The position numbers and the translations under genes were made by a program. Below the pieces are notes generated by a model. The model had not been told where the DNA came from and ran no database searches. It saw only the letters and a list, made by a program, of their open reading frames with translations. From Pseudoalteromonas rhizosphaerae (lineage in GTDB: Bacteria > Pseudomonadota > Gammaproteobacteria > Enterobacterales > Alteromonadaceae), in contig NZ_CABVLM010000009.1 of NCBI RefSeq assembly GCF_902498845.1, positions 186,001 to 250,000 on the forward strand: a DNA stretch of 64,000 nt, in the 5' to 3' direction. This document shows, piece after piece, positions 28,207 through 36,138 of the stretch. How positions within the stretch are numbered: position 1 is the stretch's first letter; each line of letters opens with the position of its first letter.

Positions 28207-28595
28207 ATGCATGATATACATATAGTTTTAAAAAACAGCCCTGGCGAATTAGCTCGCTTTGGAGAAGTGCTTGGAAAAAACGGCATTGGTTTAGAAGGAG
28301 GCGGGATATTTACTGTTGGCCATCAAAGTCATGCCCATTTTTTGGTTGAAGACGGCGATAAAGCAAAGGATGTTCTTATTACCCATGGTATTGAAGTAAA
28401 AGGCATTTCAATCCCACTCATACGAAAGCTAAAACAACAACAGCCGGAGAGTTAGGTGTAATCGCTAAAGCATTGGCTGAAAAAGGTGTTAATATTATCG
28501 TTCAATATAGTGACCATGATAATCGATTAATCCTTGTCACTGATAACTATGCATTAGCTGAAAAAGCGACGACTGATTGGGCTATCCGCACTTGA
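28207..28595 (+). pseudogene. Tandem ACT-domain protein gene, frameshifted
   Basis: The first frame gives 82 residues with an ACT domain ([10 protein letters not shown]) and stops at 28453-28455. A second frame, shifted by -1, continues from about 28430 to a stop at 28593 and encodes a second ACT-like repeat ([12 protein letters not shown]). A joined product of about 128 residues would match two-ACT amino-acid-binding proteins. The shift lies in GCTAAAACAACAACAGCC. A mutation or sequencing error is most likely; a programmed -1 shift on A-AAA is possible but weak. Confidence 0.65.
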
Positions 28596-29299
28596 GCGAA
28601 CATAATATCTCTTCGAGAGAATCAATAAACTACAGCCAAGAATCTAACATCGCAGCTCTAGCGGCTGCGATGTCAGACACTTCTAGAATGAAAATACTCT
28701 GTGCACTAATGGATGGAAAAGCGTGGACGGCTACTGAACTTAGCTCAATAGCCGATATTGCAGCGTCGACAACGAGCTCTCATCTATCTCGCCTGCTTAA
28801 GGCCAACCTTGTTACATGTTTATCTCAAGGTCGACACAGATATTTCCGTCTTTATAACCATAGCATCGCTTCACTACTCGAGAATATGATGGGTGTTGCT
28901 TTTCAAGTAAATAACCCATCCCGCTTAAAAGTTCCAAAAGAGTTACTAAAAGCAAGAACCTGTTACGACCATTTAGCCGGTGATATTGCTGTTAAATTAT
29001 ATGACTCGTTAGTCAAAAATAAATGGATTAACGACGAAGGCAGTGATCTAACAATACAAGGTAAAGAAAAGCTTTTGCAGTTAGGCGTTCCTATAGATGC
29101 CAAAACTAAGCGGAAAAAATGTTGCCCCTGCTTAGATTGGAGCGAAAGAAAGTTTCATGTTGGCGGACACTTAGGATCATCCCTGCTAGATTTTTTTGAA
29201 AATAATAACTGGATTAAAAGAGTTCCTGGGTATCGAGAAGTTATTATTACTAGTAAAGGTCATAAAGAACTGCATAGGCATTTTTTCATTGATGAATAA
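28592..29299 (+). CDS. ArsR-family transcriptional regulator
   Basis: About 235 residues from a TTG at 28592 that overlaps the ACT stop; another TTG lies 15 bases upstream, so the start is uncertain. The winged helix is at about residues 15-95 (Met-Ser-Asp-Thr-Ser-Arg-Met-Lys-Ile-Leu-Cys-Ala-Leu-Met-Asp-Gly, then Ser-Ser-His-Leu-Ser-Arg-Leu). A long C-terminal domain carries a second winged-helix-like segment and a Cys-Cys-Pro-Cys cluster near residue 180 that could bind metal or sense redox. It probably controls the ABM/ACT genes. Confidence 0.85.
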   Translation: MSEHNISSRESINYSQESNIAALAAAMSDTSRMKILCALMDGKAWTATELSSIADIAASTTSSHLSRLLKANLVTCLSQGRHRYFRLYNHSIASLLENMMGVAFQVNNPSRLKVPKELLKARTCYDHLAGDIAVKLYDSLVKNKWINDEGSDLTIQGKEKLLQLGVPIDAKTKRKKCCPCLDWSERKFHVGGHLGSSLLDFFENNNWIKRVPGYREVIITSKGHKELHRHFFIDE

Positions 29300-29425
29300 C
29301 GCCTAACTATACCCCATTAAATAACTTTAAAATCAATATACACATTCTTACCTTGCGGCCTAGCTAACTAAGCCCGAGAAACTTTCGAATTAAAAGTAGC
29401 AACTAAAAATAGAGCTGGTTTAGTC

Positions 29426-30613
29426 TTACTTATTGTCTAACTGTGCTTGCAACCTAGCTTTCGTTTCTCTTAAGTAATTTATATAAGGATATGAGTCATC
29501 TGCAATCGCTAAAGCAGACTCCATATGTTTAAGCGCTTGACGAGTATCACCTTGCATTTCATAACCATAAGATAGAGCTGAAAGCGCATCGACTGATTTT
29601 GAGTGGTTTTTTAAATTGTACTTAAACACCTCAATTGCACGAGTAAACTGCTTGCTGCCCGTTAAGTTATAACCGAGTGATCTAACAGCGCGATCGGGTG
29701 GAGATATTTGCTCACCCCATTGCTGAGATAGTGTTTTGTAATATGCATCAATAGAGGCTACATCGTCAGCCAAAGCACTTATGGGCATTTGTTTAGGTAA
29801 AAATAAGTTGTAGTAGGCATTAAATACGCCAGCAGCAGTGGTTAAGCCATGCGAGATACCATCAAACGCATCATTATAAAAGCGTAGCCCCCGCGCTTTA
29901 TGCGATTGCAGTGATTGCTGTAGTTCATCATACCTTTCACGCATTATGCCGGCTTCTTCGCCGATATTTATATAAACGTAATTATTAAGCTCTTTGCTTT
30001 TAGCTAAAAATGACTTTGTGCTTTTTACTGACGCGCCATAGTTCCACCAAACCGCAGGGCTATAAGCAATGTGCGCTTGGAATAACTCAGGTTTGGCTTG
30101 CAACGCGTATAACGAAAATACACCACCAGCGGAGGCGCCAGAAATAACCTTATAGTCATGCGTACGATAGTTTTTATTAACTAAAGGAATGAGCTCTTGT
30201 TCAAAAAACGCTAAAAACTTTGCCGCGCCGCCCCCTTCACCGACAGGACCTTGCGGCTCTTTATTCACTGTAGGATACATATCTCTAAGTCGATTAGTGT
30301 TTTCAATAGCGACAATAATAACTTCAGGCGCACGATTATCATTTTGTAAACGCTCAATAATAGCACTGGCAAGCGGTATATTACCCGCGCCATCTAAGCG
30401 ATATATTACCGGATAAACTTTATCGGGTTCAGCTTGGTAGCTTTTAGGCAATTGAACGACAACTGTACGCTGCTCATTTAGAACAGCCGATTTAAATGTA
30501 TGTGTGTGCTGAGAATAATCAGCTGTTTGTTGTTTAACATCAGATTGTGCAAAGGCACTTTGTTGACTAAAAATACAAAAACTAACAAAACACAGAGCGG
30601 TGATTAAGCGCAT
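29426..30613 (-). CDS. Secreted esterase-D-like alpha/beta hydrolase with C-terminal TPR
   Basis: 395 residues. A signal peptide (cut at Ala-Phe-Ala-Gln) precedes an alpha/beta hydrolase of the esterase D/IroE type (PF00756-like): Tyr-Arg-Leu-Asp-Gly, the nucleophile elbow GASAGG at about residue 160, and a late His in Asp-Gly-Ile-Ser-His-Gly. Residues about 310-385 form one or two TPR helical pairs (Ala-Leu-Ser-Ala-Leu-Ser-Tyr-Gly-Tyr-Glu-Met-Gln-Gly-Asp-Thr-Arg-Gln-Ala). It may hydrolyse siderophore or other esters in the periplasm. Substrate unknown; appears monocistronic. Confidence 0.85.
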   Translation of the reverse strand: MRLITALCFVSFCIFSQQSAFAQSDVKQQTADYSQHTHTFKSAVLNEQRTVVVQLPKSYQAEPDKVYPVIYRLDGAGNIPLASAIIERLQNDNRAPEVIIVAIENTNRLRDMYPTVNKEPQGPVGEGGGAAKFLAFFEQELIPLVNKNYRTHDYKVISGASAGGVFSLYALQAKPELFQAHIAYSPAVWWNYGASVKSTKSFLAKSKELNNYVYINIGEEAGIMRERYDELQQSLQSHKARGLRFYNDAFDGISHGLTTAAGVFNAYYNLFLPKQMPISALADDVASIDAYYKTLSQQWGEQISPPDRAVRSLGYNLTGSKQFTRAIEVFKYNLKNHSKSVDALSALSYGYEMQGDTRQALKHMESALAIADDSYPYINYLRETKARLQAQLDNK

Positions 30614-30670
30614 AACTAATCCCTTAGAGAATAATGAGTTACTTAAGTTAACAGAGTTTCAGACACAAAA

Positions 30671-30824
<154 letters not shown>

Positions 30825-30938
30825 TTACGAATACCACATTAAAGTATTTATTAAGAGCGCTTATATTCTTGATCTTATTAATTCGAGTATGTTATTTTCT
30901 TTGATTGAATGGATTAATTTTAGATACAAGGAAATATC

Positions 30939-31052
30939 ATGTCTCAATTTAATTTGTGTTTAAATCAAACAAATCTATTAAATTGCAATGATTTTGCGAC
31001 TCAGGCCATTTTTTCAAGCTTTCTTGATAAGGTCTCTTCTAGCGATGTATAA
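30939..31052 (+). CDS. Short hypothetical ORF in front of the tandem paralogs
   Basis: 37 codons with a good ribosome binding site (AAGGA, seven bases before ATG). It ends seven bases inside the first paralog gene. Contains two Cys and a hydrophobic C-terminal half (Gln-Ala-Ile-Phe-Ser-Ser-Phe-Leu). I do not recognise it; it could be a translation-coupling leader or the start of a lost gene. Confidence 0.3.
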   Translation: MSQFNLCLNQTNLLNCNDFATQAIFSSFLDKVSSSDV

Positions 31053-31407
31053 AATACCTGAAATCATTTTTTTTATAATATCGTTTCCTCCATTTATCTC
31101 TTTTCTCATTTCAGCCTTGTGTTTCACTCGCATTTCAATGAAGCACATTGAGAAAAAAATGCGCGAAGAAGGAATACATAAGCCGCTTTGGGATAAAGGT
31201 ATAGGTATAAGAGTGAACATGTATGGCAAAGTAATTAGACGACAAAGACCAGCAAAAGCAACGGTTGTTAATGATGAAGCTATTTTACGGCACGCAAGAC
31301 CTATTGATTTAATTTTAGCTCGCGTAATGCATATATCATTTTTAGGTTTGATGCTAATAATTGCTTATGGCTATTTTGCTTATGACTTAGGTGAGCGCGC
31401 ATATTAA
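31045..31407 (+). CDS. Tandem membrane protein paralog 1
   Basis: 120 residues, start at 31045 by comparison with its two neighbours, which have the same length. A hydrophobic helix at about residues 7-28 is followed by a conserved basic region (Phe-Thr-Arg-Ile-Ser-Met-Lys-His-Ile-Glu-Lys-Lys-Met-Arg-Glu-Glu-Gly; then Trp-Asp-Lys-Gly-Ile-Gly-Ile-Arg-Val) and a second membrane helix at about 93-115. The family is not recognised. The N-terminal helix differs strongly between copies while the middle is nearly identical. Confidence 0.75.
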   Translation: MYKIPEIIFFIISFPPFISFLISALCFTRISMKHIEKKMREEGIHKPLWDKGIGIRVNMYGKVIRRQRPAKATVVNDEAILRHARPIDLILARVMHISFLGLMLIIAYGYFAYDLGERAY

Positions 31408-31501
31408 TTTCATGGCGAAGTTATAGACAGAAGGTTTTATGCTACAGAAAATCACTTGTACCTTTATTTATGCTCCTTACGCTGACATAAGTTGGTTTTA
31501 G

Positions 31502-31864
31502 ATGTTTATCATACCTGAAAGTTTTTACTGGCTACTAGCTGGACCATCATTCATTGCTTTCTTAATCTCAACCCTATGCTTCACTCGCATTTCAATGAAG
31601 CATATCGAGAAGAAAATGCGCGAGGAAGGAATACATGAGCCGCTTTGGGATAAAGGTATTGGTATAAGAGTGAGCATGTATGGCAAAGTAATTCGTCGTC
31701 AAAAACCTGCCAAAGCAACCATCGTTAACGACGAAGCGATACTTCGCCACGTACGTCCTATTGACCTTATACTCGCTCGAGCGATGCATTACTCATTAGT
31801 TGTTATGATGATCTGTGCGACCTATGGTTATTTTGCTTATGACTTAGGTGAGCGCGCTTATTAA
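31502..31864 (+). CDS. Tandem membrane protein paralog 2
   Basis: 120 residues, same architecture as the copy before it: N-terminal membrane helix (residues about 7-28), conserved basic middle and C-terminal helix. It differs from copies 1 and 3 mainly in both membrane segments (for example Tyr-Ser-Leu-Val-Val-Met-Met-Ile-Cys-Ala near the end). Its DNA is the most diverged of the three at the 3' end. It lies 94 bases after copy 1, and that spacer is itself similar to the next spacer, so the unit duplicated with its 5' region. Confidence 0.75.
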   Translation: MFIIPESFYWLLAGPSFIAFLISTLCFTRISMKHIEKKMREEGIHEPLWDKGIGIRVSMYGKVIRRQKPAKATIVNDEAILRHVRPIDLILARAMHYSLVVMMICATYGYFAYDLGERAY

Positions 31865-31962
31865 TTTTGTGTTCGAATTATAATCGATAGGTATAATGCT
31901 ACAAAGCATCATCTCGTACTTTAATGTATGCTTCCTACTCTGATATGAATTAGCTTTAAATT

Positions 31963-32325
31963 ATGTATGTGATACCTGAAAAGACTTTTTTATTTATATC
32001 TTTACCAATAATAATTAGTTATCTAATGTCAGCCTTGTGTTTCACTCGCATTTCAATGAAACACATTGAGAAAAAAATGCGCGAAGAAGGGATACATGAG
32101 CCGCTTTGGGATAAAGGTATAGGTATAAGAGTAAGCATGTATGGCAAAGTAATTAGACGACAAAAACCCGCAAAAGCGACGGTTGTTAATGACGAAGCCA
32201 TTTTACGGCACGCCAGACCTATAGATTTGATTTTAGCTCGCATAATGCATATATCATTTTTAGGTTTGATGCTAATAATTGCTTATGGCTATTTTGCTTA
32301 TGACTTAGGGGAGCGCGCATATTAA
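31963..32325 (+). CDS. Tandem membrane protein paralog 3
   Basis: 120 residues, closest to copy 1: the last 80 bases before the stop are almost identical in DNA, which points to recent duplication or gene conversion between copies 1 and 3. The N-terminal membrane helix is again distinct. The gene ends directly at the hairpin terminator shared with glmS. No function can be assigned. Confidence 0.75.
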   Translation: MYVIPEKTFLFISLPIIISYLMSALCFTRISMKHIEKKMREEGIHEPLWDKGIGIRVSMYGKVIRRQKPAKATVVNDEAILRHARPIDLILARIMHISFLGLMLIIAYGYFAYDLGERAY

Positions 32326-32349
32326 AAAAGGCGCATTGAGCGCCTTTTT
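32325..32349. terminator. Bidirectional terminator between paralog 3 and glmS
   Basis: Perfect 10-bp stem AAAAAGGCGC / GCGCCTTTTT with loop ATTGA. A slightly different copy, with a shorter stem, occurs at 30670-30690 as part of the duplicated glmS end. Confidence 0.92.
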
Positions 32350-32474
32350 ATCTTTAACAGGTAATTACCAAAACATTGATTTTACTCAACCGTAACCGAT
32401 TTCGCTAAGTTACGTGGTTGGTCAACGTCAGTACCTTTAATCACCGCTACGTAGTATGAAAGTAATTGTAATGG
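32326..32474 (-). repeat. glmS 3' end, right-hand copy of the flanking repeat
   Basis: The intact copy of the repeat seen at 30671-30816. It covers the terminator and the final codons of glmS. This is the region recognised by Tn7-type elements in many bacteria, although no transposase genes are present here. Confidence 0.8.
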
Positions 32475-34202
32475 CAGTGTATATACCACTGGGGCAATCA
32501 CGTCATCTACATGGTTTACGTTGATAACACGCATTGTGTCGTCTGACTCAAAGTGTGAATCTTTATCAGCGAATACATAGATGATGCCGCCACGTGCACG
32601 TACTTCTTCTACGTTTGATTTAAGCTTTTCAAGCAATTCGTTGTTTGGTGCTACAACAATAATTGGCATGTCTGCGTCAATCAATGCTAATGGGCCATGT
32701 TTAAGCTCACCTGCGGCGTATGCTTCAGCGTGAATATACGAAATTTCTTTAAGCTTAAGCGCGCCTTCCATTGCAATTGGGTATTGCGAACCGCGACCTA
32801 AAAACAGTGAGTGGTGCTTGTCGGCAAACTCTTCTGCAAGGTCAGCAATGCCATCAGCAAGTAATAAAGTTTCTTCTAACTTAGCTGGAAGCAATTTTAT
32901 AGCGTTAACAATAGTGCCTTGATCTAGGCCTTTTTCTTGCGCGATAGACGCAGTAAGCATTAACAAACCAACTAATTGCGTGGTAAATGCTTTAGTCGAG
33001 GCTACGCCAATTTCAGCACCGGCTTTGGTCATAAACGCAAGATCTGATTCGCGCACAAGTGATGAGCCAGGTACGTTACAAATGGTCATTGATGCCATGT
33101 AACCTTGCTGTTTTGCTAAACGCAGTGCTGCTAAAGTATCAGCCGTTTCACCCGATTGAGAAATAGTAACCAGTAAGCTGTTTTCATGTACAAACGACTG
33201 GCGGTAACGGAACTCAGAGGCAATTTCTACGTTACAGCTAACACCTGCAAATTGCTCAAGCCAGTAACGTGCAACCATACCTGAGTGGTAAGACGTACCA
33301 CAGGCAATAATTTGTACGTGTTTTACATCTTTAAATATTTGCTGTGCACTGTCGCCAAAGGCATCAATCGCTACGCGGTCGTCATTTAAACGTCCTTCAA
33401 GAGTATTACGTACTGCAAGCGGCTGCTCGTAAATTTCTTTAAGCATGTAGTGACGGTATTCACCTTTACCTGATGCATCTTGTGTGATGTTTGATTCAAT
33501 GACTTCACGTTTAACGGCATTGCCGTCTACATCAAAAATTTCCACACTGTTACGGGTGATACGCGCTACATCACCTTCTTCAAGGTAGATAAAGGTACGA
33601 GTTACTGGTAATAATGCTAATTGGTCAGAGGCAATAAAGTTTTCGCCAAGACCTAAGCCAATAACTAATGGACTGCCTGAACGGGCAACAATAATTTCAT
33701 TATCGTTGGCTTTATCAAATACTACTGTACCAAATGCGCCATCAAACTGCTTAACCGCAGCTTGTACTGATGCAAGTAAAGTGGTGTGTTGCTGGCGAAG
33801 TTGATGAATTAAATGCACCATTACTTCGGTATCTGTGTCTGATAAAAACTCGTAACCATCGCCTTTCAGCGCTTCACGTAAGCTGGCGTGGTTTTCAATA
33901 ATACCATTGTGCACTAAGGCAATTTCGCTGTTTGAAATATGCGGGTGCGCGTTTGCTTTCGTCACGCCGCCGTGAGTTGCCCAGCGAGTATGTGCAATAC
34001 CGGTAGTCCCTTTTACGCCAGCTTCATCAAGCGCGTTTTCAAGGTTAACTACTTTACCCACTGCTTTTACGGTATTAAGTGTATTACCATCTAAAAGTGC
34101 CACACCAGCTGAGTCGTAACCACGGTATTCAAGGCGCTTAAGGCCTTCAACTAAAATTTTATTTACTGGGCGTTCTGCAACTGCCCCAACTATTCCACAC
34201 AT
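32382..34202 (-). CDS. glmS: Glutamine--fructose-6-phosphate aminotransferase (isomerizing)
   Basis: 606 residues, the family's usual length. Starts at the ATG giving the N-terminal nucleophile Cys2 (MCGIVG), with GGAG upstream; an ATG eight codons earlier would destroy that N-terminus. The glutaminase domain covers about 1-240, and two SIS sugar-isomerase domains follow (Ser-x-Ser-Gly-Glu-Thr-Ala-Asp-Thr and Gly-Arg-Gly-Ser-Gln-Tyr-Pro). The end is the classic [13 protein letters not shown]. It makes glucosamine 6-phosphate for cell wall and LPS. Confidence 0.97.
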   Translation of the reverse strand: MCGIVGAVAERPVNKILVEGLKRLEYRGYDSAGVALLDGNTLNTVKAVGKVVNLENALDEAGVKGTTGIAHTRWATHGGVTKANAHPHISNSEIALVHNGIIENHASLREALKGDGYEFLSDTDTEVMVHLIHQLRQQHTTLLASVQAAVKQFDGAFGTVVFDKANDNEIIVARSGSPLVIGLGLGENFIASDQLALLPVTRTFIYLEEGDVARITRNSVEIFDVDGNAVKREVIESNITQDASGKGEYRHYMLKEIYEQPLAVRNTLEGRLNDDRVAIDAFGDSAQQIFKDVKHVQIIACGTSYHSGMVARYWLEQFAGVSCNVEIASEFRYRQSFVHENSLLVTISQSGETADTLAALRLAKQQGYMASMTICNVPGSSLVRESDLAFMTKAGAEIGVASTKAFTTQLVGLLMLTASIAQEKGLDQGTIVNAIKLLPAKLEETLLLADGIADLAEEFADKHHSLFLGRGSQYPIAMEGALKLKEISYIHAEAYAAGELKHGPLALIDADMPIIVVAPNNELLEKLKSNVEEVRARGGIIYVFADKDSHFESDDTMRVINVNHVDDVIAPVVYTLPLQLLSYYVAVIKGTDVDQPRNLAKSVTVE

Positions 34203-34308
34203 AATTTCTCCTTTTGTACATGCCAAAGCGTCAACTTTGGGTTTGTATGTGTTGTTTAATATTTAAATGAACATCACAGGTGTTGTCGGCCTGTAATAAA
34301 CACGAATT

Positions 34309-35067
34309 TTATAGCTCAGCGCAGATCAACTGCACACCACACGCTTGTATTGCTTGGCGAGTATCGAGTGCTAAGTTGCTGTCGGTGATAAGCGTAGTCA
34401 CTTGCTGCCAAGGTAATTCTAAATTAGGGATTTTTCGGCCGATTTTTTCTGACTCCACCAGCACTATAACTTCACGAGCAGCGCCTGCCATAACTTGACT
34501 TAGGCCTACTAGTTCATTAAAGGTAGTAGTACCACGCTCAACATCAATGCCATCTGCACCAATAAATAGCTGATCAAAATCATAAGAACGTAAAACACTC
34601 TCTGCAACCTGCCCCTGAAACGACTCAGAATGCGGGTCCCACGTACCACCGGTCATCAAAAGTGTTGGCTCGTTTTCCAGCGCCAATAAGCGATTAGCCA
34701 CTTTAATTGCATTAGTCATCACCACTAAACCGCGCTTATTACCCAGTTCAGGGATCATTGCTGCTGTAGTACGACCACTGTCGATAATAATGCGGTTATG
34801 ATCTTTGATTAGTGCTGCTGCGGCTTTTGCAATCGCCACTTTACGTTTTGAATCAATATCATCGCTTACAATTTCTTGCGGCAATGCTATCGCGCCACCA
34901 TAGCGGCGCAGTAATAGTCCGCTTTTTTCAAGCGCTGTTAAGTCTTTACGAATGGTTACTTCAGAGGTTTGAAACTGCTCAGCTAAAATATCTACGGCTA
35001 CTTCACCTAACTCATTAACTTGAGTAAGAATAAGGTGACGACGTTGCTGGGTGTTTCGTTTAGTCAT
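34309..35067 (-). CDS. DeoR/GlpR-family transcriptional regulator
   Basis: 252 residues. N-terminal HTH (residues about 5-60; Val-Asp-Ile-Leu-Ala-Glu-Gln-Phe-Gln-Thr-Ser-Glu-Val-Thr-Ile-Arg-Lys-Asp-Leu) followed by a DeoR sugar-phosphate sensor domain (Ile-Ile-Asp-Ser-Gly-Arg-Thr-Thr; Gly-Ala-Asp-Gly-Ile-Asp). Starts at 35067 at Met-Thr-Lys-Arg rather than four codons upstream. It is directly upstream of glmS on the same strand, about 106 bases away, so it likely senses an amino-sugar phosphate and controls glmS (inference). Confidence 0.88.
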   Translation of the reverse strand: MTKRNTQQRRHLILTQVNELGEVAVDILAEQFQTSEVTIRKDLTALEKSGLLLRRYGGAIALPQEIVSDDIDSKRKVAIAKAAAALIKDHNRIIIDSGRTTAAMIPELGNKRGLVVMTNAIKVANRLLALENEPTLLMTGGTWDPHSESFQGQVAESVLRSYDFDQLFIGADGIDVERGTTTFNELVGLSQVMAGAAREVIVLVESEKIGRKIPNLELPWQQVTTLITDSNLALDTRQAIQACGVQLICAEL

Positions 35068-35146
35068 TAAGCAAACCATTTAAGTTTCGTTTCGAAAGTT
35101 ATGGGATTTTAAACGAAACTATAAAAATGGCAAGGTGTAGATCAAA

Positions 35147-35167
35147 AAAAGCGCAATATGCGCTTTT
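35147..35167 (-). terminator. Rho-independent terminator after the LuxR gene
   Basis: Perfect 9-bp stem AAAAGCGCA / TGCGCTTTT with loop ATA, followed on the minus strand by a long T run. It ends the minus-strand transcript of the LuxR gene. Confidence 0.88.
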
Positions 35168-35184
35168 AATTGGTCAGGGAAATT

Positions 35185-35859
35185 TTATTGAGGATTTAGC
35201 AATTCTCCACTCAAAATACATTTAACAATGGCATGCTGTCGGTTTGTACTGTTTGTCTTTCTAATACAATTTGTTAAATGGAAATCAACGGTTCTTTGGC
35301 TAATGCTGAGTATTTGGCTGATCTCCCAAGAGGTCTTTCCAATAGAAGCCCAACGAATACATTCTTTTTCACGTCGCGTAATTTTTACAGCCTCAAGATT
35401 TGTTGAGCGTCGATAAGCTTCAAATATTTCAACTAAAAAAATTCGCCAATAATCCCCTAGCATTTTCACTTTACGAGGTTCAGCGCCTAAATTTGACAAT
35501 TCCAACACTAGACAAGCAAATTTATTTTTATGTAAACCCGTAGGAATTATTAATACCGACTCAAAGCTGCCAATTAACTCACTAAGCTGAATTGCTCTTG
35601 TTTCATTTAAGCAATAATGAAGCAACCGCTTACAGGAATTAATATCATTTAAAAAAGAATCATCAAATTCACCGAAATAATGAGTATCAAACTTAAATAA
35701 ATCGGAGAGATCAAAAATAATAAACCCTGCTTGAACATAGCTATAATTATTTTTTATATCTTCAAAAAAACCATTAAAGCCATGTATTGAGTTTATAAGC
35801 TCAATTCTAGAATGTAGTTCATTCATATTTATCATATGCAAAACTCGATTTAGACTCAT
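35185..35859 (-). CDS. LuxR-family transcriptional regulator
   Basis: About 224 residues from the ATG at 35859; starts at 35826 or 35928 are also possible. The C-terminal LuxR HTH is clear (Arg-Arg-Glu-Lys-Glu-Cys-Ile-Arg-Trp-Ala-Ser-Ile-Gly-Lys-Thr-Ser-Trp-Glu-Ile-Ser). The N-terminal 150 residues have the size of an autoinducer-binding domain, but I cannot identify its ligand residues with confidence. It lies downstream of the membrane-bound regulator and next to the peptide operon, so it may take part in its control. No luxI is in the window. Confidence 0.85.
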   Translation of the reverse strand: MSLNRVLHMINMNELHSRIELINSIHGFNGFFEDIKNNYSYVQAGFIIFDLSDLFKFDTHYFGEFDDSFLNDINSCKRLLHYCLNETRAIQLSELIGSFESVLIIPTGLHKNKFACLVLELSNLGAEPRKVKMLGDYWRIFLVEIFEAYRRSTNLEAVKITRREKECIRWASIGKTSWEISQILSISQRTVDFHLTNCIRKTNSTNRQHAIVKCILSGELLNPQ

Positions 35860-36016
35860 CTTTACAGAGTATAGGAAATACGACACAAGAAGAACTTGGC
35901 GAGTCATTATCAATAATTTGAGTGTCAATACCTACATACGTGTCAGCGGGATATATTACTGTTAAGAAAGTAAAAATAGCTGTATAGATAAATGATGTTT
36001 TAAATATGTTATTCAT
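35819..36016 (-). CDS. Small possibly exported peptide
   Basis: 65 residues with a hydrophobic N-terminal segment (Phe-Ile-Tyr-Thr-Ala-Ile-Phe-Thr-Phe-Leu-Thr-Val-Ile-Tyr-Pro-Ala) that could be a signal peptide, then a short Asp/Ser-rich part with two Cys. AGGGG is present about ten bases before the ATG. Its end overlaps the start region of the LuxR gene in another frame. It may be real, or only a leader. Family unknown. Confidence 0.4.
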   Translation of the reverse strand: MNNIFKTSFIYTAIFTFLTVIYPADTYVGIDTQIIDNDSPSSSCVVFPILCKDESKSSFAYDKYE

Positions 36017-36138
36017 CGTGGTGTAGCCCCTAATTTATGTTGTAGTTATATTGTTCACATTAAATTTGAGCTACACGGTAGATTTTATCAATAACAATGA
36101 GATAACTTTTCTATAACCTTACAAAAATAAACTTTAAC

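Noticed and set aside
28425..28440. Programmed -1 frameshift site in the ACT gene
   Set aside because: No X-XXY-YYZ heptamer in the right frame and no obvious downstream hairpin; a simple mutation or error is more likely.
35185..35928. Complete quorum-sensing pair
   Set aside because: LuxR-type gene only; no luxI homolog in the window.
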